A stretch of DNA of 22,740 bases from DATKZH01 sp964475955 (GCA_964475955.1 CAYYZY010000127.1:1-22740), one strand, 5' to 3'; counted from the stretch's first letter, positions 1-6,670 are shown. The notes: a model not told the origin generated them from the sequence alone. Made by a program: numbers and translations.

Positions 1-567
1 AGCGTCTCGGCGCCGGGCCGGCCGACCGCGATCGTCAGCGGCCAGCGGCGGCCCCACGGCCATGTCCTGCGAGACCGCGTTGTTGTCGGGACCGCAGAGA
101 TAGTGCGGCCACTCATCGATCTTCTCCGGCACCGGCTTCACGCGCTTCCGCCAGCCGTCGCCCCGCCGCAAGAGCATCACTCCCCGCGGCGCCAACACGC
201 GCATCAACTCGCCGGGCTCCACCGCGTCGCCCTCCGCCACGATCAGGTTCACCAGGCCGTCGGCGTACGGCAGGCGCCCGCCGTCCCAATGGCCGATCGA
301 TACGCGCCCGTACCGGCCGGTGCTCTGGATGTGCCGACGGGCCCCGGCCACGTGCTGGGCATCGCGGTCGAGCCCTTGCACGACGAAGCTCTCCCGCTCG
401 CCCAGCGCCGCGGTGAGCGTTCCATCGCCGCAGCCGACGTGGACGATCAGCCCTCCTCGAACGCCGGCCTGCTCGAGGATTCCTCGCGCCTCTTCGGCAC
501 GGTCTGCCGGGCTGACCGAGGGCATCCCTACTAGGAGCGTCATGGCGACGGCCGAAATGCGGATCAT
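1..567 (-). CDS. Secreted SAM-dependent methyltransferase-like protein (PQQ-type fusion family), 5' part only
   Basis: The gene runs off the window; 189 codons are visible. ATG at 567 follows GGAGA with 8 nt spacing. Residues 1-22 form a signal peptide (hydrophobic AVAMTLLVG, then SPA). Residues 40-48 (LIVHVGCGDG) are class I methyltransferase motif I, residues 64-70 (QGLDRD) end in the acidic ribose-binding position, and residues 99-112 and 122-134 (RVLAPRGVMLL) match the later core strands. The stretch WPHYLCGPDNNAV at 153-165 is what I associate with planctomycete proteins in which an exported methyltransferase domain precedes PQQ-like beta-propeller repeats. After residue 172 GC3 collapses in this frame and becomes uniform in the +1 frame, so a frameshift or sequencing error near positions 30-55 is likely. 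Substrate unknown. Confidence 0.7.
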   Translation of the reverse strand, partial: MIRISAVAMTLLVGMPSVSPADRAEEARGILEQAGVRGGLIVHVGCGDGTLTAALGERESFVVQGLDRDAQHVAGARRHIQSTGRYGRVSIGHWDGGRLPYADGLVNLIVAEGDAVEPGELMRVLAPRGVMLLRRGDGWRKRVKPVPEKIDEWPHYLCGPDNNAVSQDMAVGPPLAADDRGRPARRRDA

Positions 568-773
568 GGCAGGCTCTCCACTTGCTCGAGGGTTCGATGG
601 CACGAGGCAACCGGCACGCCTCCATGATACCGGCGGGAAAGGGAGAGTTCCAGAGCGCGGGCGCGGCTCGGCGCAGTCGTTGGGCTTCACGCGCCCAGCT
701 TCGCTTGCGGCCCGTGACCCCGATAGAATGCCCGCGGTGGGGCGCCGTCTTCTCGGATGCCTGAGGGGGGGGT

Positions 774-1772
774 TCAGAACGCCGCCCCGTCGATGTACTC
801 CCTGCCGGCCCTCGTGCCAAGCGCGTGCCATACGTTCAACTCGATGTCGAATGATGCGCGCCGCACCGATCCGCCCACCATCAAGGTGTGGACGAAGCCC
901 ACGTGACTCGATCCGAAACCGGCTCTCCACCCGCGCGGAGCGGTCTCTGAGCCGTCTGGGCGGGGCGGGATAGCCATGGATCGTCCGGTATCGGTTGCCC
1001 ACTTGGCCGGCGCGATGAGCGGATCACATGGGGGCAACCCGCCGACCCAGCCTCCGATCTGCCCGGGGCCCTGCAACCCCCGCTCGTCGGCTCGGGCATA
1101 GACCTCAGAAACGAGAACCGTGTACTCGTAGCCGTCAGGGAAGCCGATGTCGATCGCCCGACGCTCGGTGTTCCGGCCGAGCGGGCCGTTGAACGGGAGC
1201 GTGGGGTACTCGCAGTGTTTTGGAAACGGCACGTCCTCCCCGACTTCGGCGGTTCCCAGGTTGAAGGCGTAGTCGGTGCCGCCGAACGGGAAGCCCGCCG
1301 TCCAAAGCTGATCGGAAATCTTGAATGGGCCGCCGCGCGAGGGGCAGCAGAACAACTCGGGCGAAGCGCTCCTGATCAAGTCCTTGTCGGGATTGCGGAA
1401 GAGCAAGGACTCGTTATCGAAATACTCGGTCAGGCGATAGAGCGCGCCCCACGAGCTGGGCTCCCAGCCCTTTGGGCCCATCTCGTCGTTTCCGAGGGTG
1501 GGAAGTCTCCCCTCCTTGGTATCGACGAACATGTTGAAGCCGAGGCCGATTTGCCTCAGATTGTTCATGCAACTCGCCGCCCTCGCTCTTTCCCGCGCAC
1601 GGGAGAGGGCGGGGAACATCATCGCGCTGAGGACGGTGATGATCGTGATGACGGTAAGCACCTCGATCAACGTGATGCCGCGAAGGCCGCGCGGGGGCGA
1701 TGTCCGACACCTGACGCGAAGGACGTTGCCGTAGCAAGTGCGAAGACGGTAGATCAAGGTGCATTGTGACAT
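774..1772 (-). CDS. DUF1559 protein with prepilin-type N-terminal signal (first copy)
   Basis: 332 residues. A class III (type IV pilin-like) signal is seen: basic leader, then G32|ITLIE with Glu at +5 and a hydrophobic helix up to about residue 52, followed by ARERARAASCMNNLRQIGLGF, the usual entry to the DUF1559 domain. The C-terminus (SSHVGFVHTLMVGGSVRRASFDIELNVWHALGTRAG) is a diverged form of the family ending. DUF1559 proteins are abundant in planctomycetes and are thought to be exported pseudopilin-like surface proteins; their individual roles are unknown. The leader before the cleavage site is long (32 residues) and the ribosome site (AGAGG) is weak, but no better internal ATG exists. 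It shares strand and family with the gene at 2053-3012, with a 280-bp gap holding a terminator-like hairpin, so it is probably a separate transcription unit. Confidence 0.88.
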   Translation of the reverse strand: MSQCTLIYRLRTCYGNVLRVRCRTSPPRGLRGITLIEVLTVITIITVLSAMMFPALSRARERARAASCMNNLRQIGLGFNMFVDTKEGRLPTLGNDEMGPKGWEPSSWGALYRLTEYFDNESLLFRNPDKDLIRSASPELFCCPSRGGPFKISDQLWTAGFPFGGTDYAFNLGTAEVGEDVPFPKHCEYPTLPFNGPLGRNTERRAIDIGFPDGYEYTVLVSEVYARADERGLQGPGQIGGWVGGLPPCDPLIAPAKWATDTGRSMAIPPRPDGSETAPRGWRAGFGSSHVGFVHTLMVGGSVRRASFDIELNVWHALGTRAGREYIDGAAF

Positions 1773-1957
1773 GGGAGACCTCTCTGGTCTGCCGTTGCGA
1801 GCGTAGCACGAAGCCCCGGCCCGCTGGGCCGTGCTTGATCGTGCGGGCTCACCACACGGCCTTCTCGTTGATGTCGCTCAAGGCGCGATCGTGTAAGACG
1901 GCAAGCTTTGAACGGCTACACTGCGACCACCGACGCGATCCGGGTCGCGCTGCGTTT

Positions 1958-1996
1958 CGGCCGGTGAGGCCGCTTCCTGCTGCGCCTCACCGGCCG
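1958..1996 (-). terminator. Hairpin downstream of second DUF1559 gene
   Basis: Perfect 13-bp inverted repeat: 1958-1970 (CGGCCGGTGAGGC) pairs with 1984-1996 (GCCTCACCGGCCG) around a 13-nt loop. It lies 57-95 nt past the stop codon of the DUF1559 gene at 2053-3012 in the direction of transcription. No clear U-tract follows, so intrinsic termination is inferred only from the stem and its position. The stem core GGCCGGTGAG is shared with the duplicated elements at 3071 and 5239, so this may also be a relative of that repeat family. A weaker relative, with the loop sequence GTGCTTGATCGTGC and a 6-7 bp stem, lies at about 1817-1850. Confidence 0.5.
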
Positions 1997-2052
1997 TGGG
2001 ACAGCCGTGCCCCGGTCCAAGCGGTCGCCTGCTCGCCGCGGGCTTGTGGCGG

Positions 2053-3012
2053 TTAGAAATCCGTGTCGATGCGCTCTCCTCCACTACGGGTCGCCAGCTT
2101 CAATCGCAGTTGCTCGTCCATGTCCAATGGCACGAAATTCACGGCGCCGTCGCCTAGAAGAATGGGTACGGAGGTATGCCATGTCCCGAAGGCCGTGGCG
2201 TCCTCCGCCGTGAGCGCCTCGTTCAATTGGATATTTTTTCGCCACGGGACCCCCAGGTTGCGCAGGTTATCCGTGTGCCATTGGTAGTGCGGACTTACCC
2301 TGTACGGGTCACACCCAGGTAACGGCCACCACCAGCCGCCGCCGAACCCCCTGTGTGCGATTCCCAACTCCACGTATTCTGCTTGCCTAAAAGCTTCGCC
2401 AGCCAGGATGGTATAGCTGTTCCCGTCGCGGAAAGTTCTGACGGGGTCATCGGCCTTCCGCACGATCGCCCCGTCCAGCGGCGGCAACGGGCCCTCGCAA
2501 GGGTCCTTATACAGCATGGTCGTCCCTGTGCTAAACACGTAGTCGGCCCTCCCGACCTGCTCTCCAAAAACCGCGTTGATGCGTGTATCGGGGGGGGGCG
2601 CTGAGGGGCAGCAAAGCGTTGGGATGGACTCGGCACGCGCCTTCGGAGGTGGTATATCCGGGTCCACGATCCTGCTGGTATTATTTTCCATGTAGGGCAG
2701 AAGCTGCCGAAACACGCCTCCTTCCGTGGGAACACCGGATTGATCGTAGTCATTTCCTCCGCCTTCCTCCTTCCCCCCGCCGTTGGGGTACACCTTATTG
2801 GCCTCGTGAGACAAGGTCACAGCCGTGTGAAGGTTCTTAAAGTTGCTGGTGCACTGGACGCGGCGCGCCTCTTCGCGGACCCGCTGCAAGCCCGGAATCA
2901 ATAGGGCCGCGAGGATGGCGATGATCGCAATCACCACCAGCAACTCGACCAGAGTGAACCCGCGGGAAAAGGCCCCTCTCCGCAACCTCCCGGAAAACGT
3001 ACACTCAAACAT
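2053..3012 (-). CDS. DUF1559 protein with prepilin-type N-terminal signal (second copy)
   Basis: 319 residues. ATG at 3012 follows AAGGAG with 6 nt spacing. The class III signal is textbook: basic leader, G18|FTLVE, then the hydrophobic helix LLVVIAIIAILAALLIPGL, then QRVREEARRVQCTSNFKNLH. The C-terminus (TWHTSVPILLGDGAVNFVPLDMDEQLRLKLATRSGGE) is the typical DUF1559 ending. The protein is expected to be inserted in the cytoplasmic membrane, processed by a prepilin peptidase and displayed at the surface. It is a divergent paralogue of the gene at 774-1772. A -24/-12 type promoter candidate sits 34-49 bp upstream of the start, and the sigma-54 activator gene at 3882-5117 is close by on the same strand, so sigma-54 control is a reasonable guess. 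Specific function unknown. Confidence 0.92.
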   Translation of the reverse strand: MFECTFSGRLRRGAFSRGFTLVELLVVIAIIAILAALLIPGLQRVREEARRVQCTSNFKNLHTAVTLSHEANKVYPNGGGKEEGGGNDYDQSGVPTEGGVFRQLLPYMENNTSRIVDPDIPPPKARAESIPTLCCPSAPPPDTRINAVFGEQVGRADYVFSTGTTMLYKDPCEGPLPPLDGAIVRKADDPVRTFRDGNSYTILAGEAFRQAEYVELGIAHRGFGGGWWWPLPGCDPYRVSPHYQWHTDNLRNLGVPWRKNIQLNEALTAEDATAFGTWHTSVPILLGDGAVNFVPLDMDEQLRLKLATRSGGERIDTDF

Positions 3013-3045
3013 GGCAAGCTCCTTCGATCTGCGGTTGGTCCGCGG

Positions 3046-3061
3046 TGCAATGAAAAGGCCG
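3046..3061 (-). promoter_or_regulatory. Weak sigma-54 (-24/-12) promoter candidate for second DUF1559 gene
   Basis: Read on the minus strand the site is CGGCCTTTTCATTGCA. It keeps the invariant GG-N10-GC spacing and a perfect -12 TTGCA, but the -24 half keeps only GGC of TGGCACG. A start about 12 nt beyond the GC would give a leader of roughly 24 nt carrying the AAGGAG site of the DUF1559 gene, which is a sensible geometry. About 8 of 12 consensus positions match, so chance is possible. Confidence 0.35.
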
Positions 3062-3070
3062 TCTGCCCGC

Positions 3071-3151
3071 GCGCGGACCGTGGAAGCGCGGGCTTCAGGC
3101 TCCCGGCCGGTGAGTGGTGCTTGGTCGTGCTTAGCTCACCGGCCGGTTTGT
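3071..3151. repeat. Duplicated 81/82-bp hairpin element, copy A
   Basis: This 81-bp stretch recurs at 5239-5320 with two mismatches and one inserted base. It contains a perfect 12-bp stem, 3103-3114 (CCGGCCGGTGAG) with 3135-3146 (CTCACCGGCCGG), and a 20-nt loop TGGTGCTTGGTCGTGCTTAG that is identical in both copies. Copy A begins 28 nt past the stop of the receiver gene (3179-3553) on its own strand, so it could also act as that gene's transcription terminator. The near-identity of loop and flanks suggests a dispersed element rather than two independent terminators. Confidence 0.7.
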
Positions 3152-3178
3152 CTCCTTTACGTAGCTGTCAACGGTGTT

Positions 3179-3553
3179 TCAGTGGTTCGCCTCGCAGCTC
3201 AGATGGTCGATCCAGGAGACCTCCAGGGGCTTGCACAGGTAATGCGGGTGCCCCATGGCCAGGACGGATAGCTCACGGGCCGCGTCGTACTGGTCGTCGA
3301 CGAGCAGGACCGGCACGTCGCCCAGGCGAGACCGCAGCAGCCCGTACAGCTCCAGTCCGTTCAGCGGAGGAAGCTGCATGTTGATAATCCATGCCAAGAC
3401 GCCGGGCGGCGTGCGCGAGCGCAAGGCTTCCTCCGCCGTGCTCAGCGACCGGAAGCGAATTCCGCTCGCCTCGCCCGCCGCGATCAGCGACCGGTAGTCG
3501 CTTAGGTCCGGATCGACGACCATGATCACAGCGGCTTGCGATACTCTTGTCAT
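3179..3553 (-). CDS. Stand-alone receiver-domain protein with Asn at the phosphoacceptor position (pseudo-receiver)
   Basis: 124 residues, a receiver fold and little else. The start at 3553 (MTRVSQAAVIMVVDPD) is chosen because the open frame upstream of it shows no receiver homology. The acidic pair is present (D14, D16 in MVVDPD) and so is the conserved Lys (K108 in YLCKPLE). At the end of beta-3, where Asp is normally phosphorylated (DxxLPxxNG), the sequence is I-I-N58-M-Q-L-P-P-L-N-G, with codon AAC at 3380-3382. The Thr/Ser that normally follows beta-4 is replaced in PVLLVDD. Aspartyl phosphorylation is therefore unlikely; such atypical receivers usually work through protein contacts or ligand binding. 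The gene lies 328 bp downstream of, and on the same strand as, a sigma-54 activator that lacks a receiver. A strong -24/-12 candidate lies in its leader region. Confidence 0.85.
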   Translation of the reverse strand: MTRVSQAAVIMVVDPDLSDYRSLIAAGEASGIRFRSLSTAEEALRSRTPPGVLAWIINMQLPPLNGLELYGLLRSRLGDVPVLLVDDQYDAARELSVLAMGHPHYLCKPLEVSWIDHLSCEANH

Positions 3554-3617
3554 ACCCGCCCTTCTCGGTTGGCCCTTCCAGGGGCGTCCAACGAGCCCAC
3601 GGGACGCGATGCCTCTT

Positions 3618-3633
3618 AGCACCCGGCATGCCA
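3618..3633 (-). promoter_or_regulatory. Sigma-54 (-24/-12) promoter candidate upstream of the pseudo-receiver gene
   Basis: Read on the minus strand the site is TGGCATGCCGGGTGCT. Compared with TGGCACG-N4-TTGCW it matches 6 of 7 positions in the -24 half and 4 of 5 in the -12 half, with exact GG-N10-GC spacing (GG at 3632-3631, GC at 3620-3619). Transcription would start near 3607, about 54 nt before the receiver ATG at 3553. It lies in non-coding DNA, and the next gene upstream encodes a sigma-54 activator. Confidence 0.55.
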
Positions 3634-3731
3634 ATGGCCTCGATCCTCGACAACTCGCGGCGCAAGTCCCATGCTGCCAAGGGAAAAAAGCGACTGACCC
3701 GCGCGCAGGGGCGAATAGTGACGGGGAAATG

Positions 3732-3811
3732 GAAATTGCACCAAACGGTCGGTTAACTCACCAAACGGTGCAATTTCGGCGAAAAGTAGACCAAACGGTC
3801 GAATTTCGGCG
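3732..3811. promoter_or_regulatory. Triple repeat array, putative enhancer (UAS) for the sigma-54 activator
   Basis: ACCAAACGGT occurs exactly three times, at 3740-3749, 3760-3769 and 3790-3799; start-to-start distances are 20 and 30 bp, about two and three helical turns. Copies 2 and 3 are each followed by AATTTCGGCG (3772-3781 and 3802-3811), so the unit has a 30-bp period. An 11-bp inverted repeat, GAAATTGCACC (3732-3742) with GGTGCAATTTC (3767-3777), frames the first two copies. The array lies between the activator gene's stop (3882) and the -24/-12 candidate at 3618-3633, about 130-190 bp upstream of the inferred start. That is the usual distance for binding sites of NtrC-type activators that loop to a sigma-54 holoenzyme. 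Which protein binds is inference. Confidence 0.6.
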
Positions 3812-3881
3812 GGCGCGAAATCGGTCACGGAGGCACGGACGGGACCGAGGGCAGCGCATCCTAACCGCAGCGCTACCGACG

Positions 3882-5117
3882 CTAAGGAGATCGATCCTTC
3901 GACGGACGCCCGCGACGGGATCGAGAGGCGTCGATGCCGTGCTCTTTGATCAGGCGTGACAGCACCCGGGGCGTGACTTCCAGCAGCTTCGCGGCGGCCG
4001 TTTGATTGTACCCCGTGTGCTCGAGCGTCTTCTGAATGTGCCGACGCTTCAACTCGGCGAGGCTCAGCCACGTCGCGTCAGCCCCGCCACACGGCCTGCT
4101 AGCCGACGCGGCCTGGTCCACCGTCTGCTGCGAGAGAGGCATGCCATCGGGCAAGGCGTGCGCTCGTATCGGCCCACCGTCCGTCGCCGGGGCGGCGTGC
4201 GAGCGGCCGTCGTCCAACAAACGCGACAGGAACTCGCCGGTCAGCACGTCCCCCTCGCTGAACAGCCGGGCCCGCTCCAACACGTTTCTAAGCTCGCGCA
4301 CGTTTCCCGGCCAAGGATAACCGCGCAACACATCCAGGGCCGCCGGTTGGATCGTCGCCAGCGGCAAGCCGTCTTCCCGGCACAGGGCGGCCACGAAATG
4401 GCGGGCCAACGGCTCGACGTCTTCGGGACGGTCCTTCAACGGGGCGGTCTTCAGCTCGACGACGTTCAGACGGTAGTACAGATCCCTACGGAACCGTCCT
4501 GCACGTACGTCCTCGTGCAGTCGGCGATTCGTGGCCGCGATAATGCGCACGTCGACCGGAATCGGCTGGGTTGAGCCCACGGGAACGACGGCCTTCTCCT
4601 CCAGCGCCCGCAACAACTTCGCCTGCAAGTGCGGGGCGAGCTCGCCGATTTCGTCCAGAAACAGCGTGCCGCCGTGGGCCGCGCGAAAACACCCTTGCGA
4701 CTCGTAGTGGGCGCCGGTGAACGCTCCCCGCACGTGACCGAACATGTGGCTGGGGAACAGCTCGCTGACGAACGACGTGCAGTCGACCGGAATGAACGGC
4801 CTTTGGGCCCGGTCGCTGTGCGCGTGGATCGACCGGGCGATCAGCTCCTTGCCGGTGCCGTTCGCGCCCGTGATCAACACGCCCGACGAGCACGCGGCCA
4901 CGCAGAGGATCTGCTGGCGAATCGCGCGCGACCAATCGGAGTCGCCCACGATCTGCGCCACGTCGGCATCGGCCGGTGCCATGCCGCTCGGCTGCGACGA
5001 ACCTACCCGACTCAGTGGCCCGCATCCGGCTGCCGACTCCGGCGGTTGGTTGGGAGACGTCTGGGCTGGGTGACGACGGGCGACAGCCCGGCGAGGTTCG
5101 GCTATACCTTGGTGCAT
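3882..5117 (-). CDS. Sigma-54-dependent transcriptional activator (NtrC-type AAA+ and Fis HTH) without receiver domain
   Basis: 411 residues. ATG at 5117 follows AGGAG (5124-5128) with 6 nt spacing. A low-complexity N-terminal segment of about 50 residues stands where a receiver, GAF or PAS domain would usually be. The AAA+ domain follows: Walker A GANGTGKE 84-91 (Asn replaces the usual Ser), the sigma-54 contact loop GAFTGA 131-136, Walker B TLFLDE 151-156, arginine-finger segment RFRRDLYYRL 208-217 and sensor II WPGNVREL 269-276. Residues 355-394 are a Fis-type helix-turn-helix (NQTAAAKLLEVTPRVLSRLI). The protein should hydrolyse ATP to open sigma-54 promoters. With no N-terminal sensor its activity may be constitutive or set by a separate protein; the pseudo-receiver encoded next on the same strand is a natural candidate. 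A REP-like hairpin occupies its leader region. Confidence 0.94.
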   Translation of the reverse strand: MHQGIAEPRRAVARRHPAQTSPNQPPESAAGCGPLSRVGSSQPSGMAPADADVAQIVGDSDWSRAIRQQILCVAACSSGVLITGANGTGKELIARSIHAHSDRAQRPFIPVDCTSFVSELFPSHMFGHVRGAFTGAHYESQGCFRAAHGGTLFLDEIGELAPHLQAKLLRALEEKAVVPVGSTQPIPVDVRIIAATNRRLHEDVRAGRFRRDLYYRLNVVELKTAPLKDRPEDVEPLARHFVAALCREDGLPLATIQPAALDVLRGYPWPGNVRELRNVLERARLFSEGDVLTGEFLSRLLDDGRSHAAPATDGGPIRAHALPDGMPLSQQTVDQAASASRPCGGADATWLSLAELKRRHIQKTLEHTGYNQTAAAKLLEVTPRVLSRLIKEHGIDASRSRRGRPSKDRSP

Positions 5118-5153
5118 CGGTCGCTCCTGGTGTCGTCAGATGGGAAAAGGAAA

Positions 5154-5226
5154 GAAAAGGGGACAGGTCCAATTTGTGCGAAGCACCCGGAGGGCCGTTC
5201 CGGCAAATTGGACCTGTCCCCTTTTC
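5154..5226. repeat. REP/REPIN-like palindrome with GGGGACAG core
   Basis: Perfect 23-bp arms, 5154-5176 and 5204-5226, enclose a 27-nt loop. The left arm contains AAAAGGGGACAGGTCC followed by AATTTG, and the right arm is its exact complement. GGGGACAG-cored palindromes are dispersed in many bacterial genomes and are often linked to REP-associated Y1 (RAYT-type) transposases; I recall that link and did not search it. No transposase gene is present here. The element lies 37 bp upstream of the activator start at 5117 and would form a very stable hairpin in a leader transcript, so it may influence expression of that gene. Confidence 0.75.
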
Positions 5227-5238
5227 CTCCACCGCGCC

Positions 5239-5320
5239 GCGCGGACCGTGAGAGCGCGGGCTTCAGGCTCCCGGCCGGTGAGTGGTGCTTGGTCGTGCTT
5301 AGCTCACCGGCCGGGTTTGT
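5239..5320. repeat. Duplicated 81/82-bp hairpin element, copy B
   Basis: Near-identical to 3071-3151, with two mismatches near position 5251 and one extra G in the 3' flank. The stem is 5271-5282 with 5303-5314 and the 20-nt loop is identical to that of copy A. Here the element lies between divergently transcribed genes, 12 bp from the REP-like palindrome, and does not follow any gene's stop codon. A role limited to termination is therefore unlikely for this copy. Confidence 0.7.
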
Positions 5321-5699
5321 TTCTTGGGTCGTCTGCCTCATTCGGGGCTCGAACCGCGGCAGCCCGCAGCGCCGCTAACGTTTCACCTGGGCGAGGCCTA
5401 CTCGAGCGGGCATGGGGGGCCGCGGTTCGGGCACTATTACGATCAAGATGGTGACCGATCCGTGAGGGTGGTTTTCGAGGCGGTCACTGGACTCGGGGCT
5501 ACGTTGCCCGGTACGGGGTTTCCTTTCCCGTTATTGGGAATTAGAATCGCTGCGGTACCTTTTTGCGTCAGCTTGCGCCCGACGGAATGAGGTCGCAATT
5601 CCCCTAAACCGGGGATCGCGGCCCCGCTGACCGCACACGCCGGCCGGTGCGTGAAGGAGGCGGCGAAAAGGGACTTCTCTCTGGATTGCGGAGGATCGC
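5321..5699. other. Intergenic region, no recognisable gene
   Basis: About 380 bp between copy B of the hairpin element and the LuxR-type gene. Short open frames exist but give no recognisable protein and lack the GC3 bias of the neighbouring genes. A short inverted repeat (TCCCC/GGGGA) lies near 5600-5618, and CACGCCGGCCGGTGCGTG near 5636-5653 is a small GC-rich palindrome. The promoter of the downstream regulator presumably lies here, but I could not place it. Confidence 0.5.
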
Positions 5700-5723
5700 G
5701 TGCACTTTGCCGGGAGGCAGGTG

Positions 5724-6566
5724 ATGGCAGAGCCTTCTCGTCCAACTTTGCGACAGTTGCGCGAGCTCTATCTGCTGGTCGGGGAATGCTGCGAGCTGGG
5801 GGCCGATCCGCTCGCCTGGCGGCGGCGGATGGGGGAGGGCTTGCGCGACTTGCTCCATGCCCACGTTCTGCTCTACACCGAGTCGGAGCAGGTGGCGCCG
5901 GCCGGGCAAAGCCGCTTTCTCAAGCCCCGACTGCTCGTCGACCACGGTTGGCCCTGCCAATCCGACCGCGAGGTCTTGCTCGACTTCATGCGGATCGGAG
6001 AGCTCGACTGGGAGGGGGCTTGGTACTCGCCGGAGTACATCCTTGCTCCGCGTCCCGTTCTGGGCCTCAAGCGCGAGCAGCTCGTCGACGACCGGACTTG
6101 GTATCGGGGAGTGTTCTTCAATGAATGGCTGCGCAGGTCGCACAACGATCACGTCCTCGTTGCGCAGTACCGCATTGGCGACGAACTCGAATGGTTCACG
6201 GTGCTTCAGGGCCTGGGAGACCCCGATTTCAGCCGGCGCCAAGTCCGCCTGCTTCAGTTGTTCGTCCGGGAGTACGTCCGGCTGTTCGGCACGCGGCTGG
6301 CGCTGATGGGCGGGCCTTCGATATGCGACCTGCCCCCGCGAGTGCGGCAGGTACTGGTCTGCCTGATGCAGGGCGACAGCGAGAAGCAGGCGGCCCTGCG
6401 CCTGGGCATCAGCCGGCATACGGTGCACGACTACGTGAAACGACTGCACCATCGGTTCGAGGTCTCCAGCCGCGGCGAGCTTTTGGCGCGCTGCCGCAAG
6501 TTCTGGCCCGTGCTGACGGCGGAAGCCGAGGGGACATCGACGGCCGCGGTCTCCTCGTTTCCGTAG
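5724..6566 (+). CDS. LuxR-type HTH transcriptional regulator
   Basis: 280 residues. ATG at 5724 follows GGGAGG (5712-5717) with 6 nt spacing. An in-frame GTG at 5700 also has a GGAGG at 5 nt, so eight extra residues are possible. Residues 203-257 are a LuxR/NarL-type helix-turn-helix: LPPRVRQVLVCLMQGDSEKQAALRLGIS then RHTVHDYVKRLHHRFEVSSR. Residues 10-190 form an alpha/beta region that looks like a divergent GAF-type sensor, but no ligand motif could be named. There is no receiver domain. Proteins that open with 'LLVGECCELGADPLAWRR' and end in this HTH are, as I recall, a common planctomycete regulator type. It is transcribed divergently from the sigma-54 activator and convergently with the Gfo/Idh/MocA gene. 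Target unknown. Confidence 0.85.
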   Translation: MAEPSRPTLRQLRELYLLVGECCELGADPLAWRRRMGEGLRDLLHAHVLLYTESEQVAPAGQSRFLKPRLLVDHGWPCQSDREVLLDFMRIGELDWEGAWYSPEYILAPRPVLGLKREQLVDDRTWYRGVFFNEWLRRSHNDHVLVAQYRIGDELEWFTVLQGLGDPDFSRRQVRLLQLFVREYVRLFGTRLALMGGPSICDLPPRVRQVLVCLMQGDSEKQAALRLGISRHTVHDYVKRLHHRFEVSSRGELLARCRKFWPVLTAEAEGTSTAAVSSFP

Positions 6567-6670
6567 CTTCGACCGCGCGTGGAAGACCTGCGTCAGGACC
6601 AGAAAGCGTGATGGAGCCTCTTGCGGGCAAGACGCCGAACGAGCCCGCCGCCCGCCGGCTCGACGACGAC

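Noticed and set aside
3628..3756. Small basic plus-strand frame (MPMASILDNSRRKSHAAKGKKRL)
   Set aside because: No Shine-Dalgarno, overlaps the promoter candidate and the repeat array, and ends within the repeats; composition not convincing as a gene.
5324..5590. 88-codon plus-strand frame in the intergenic region before the LuxR-type gene
   Set aside because: No recognisable motif, no GC3 bias, no convincing ribosome-binding site, and it begins within 4 bp of the repeat element.
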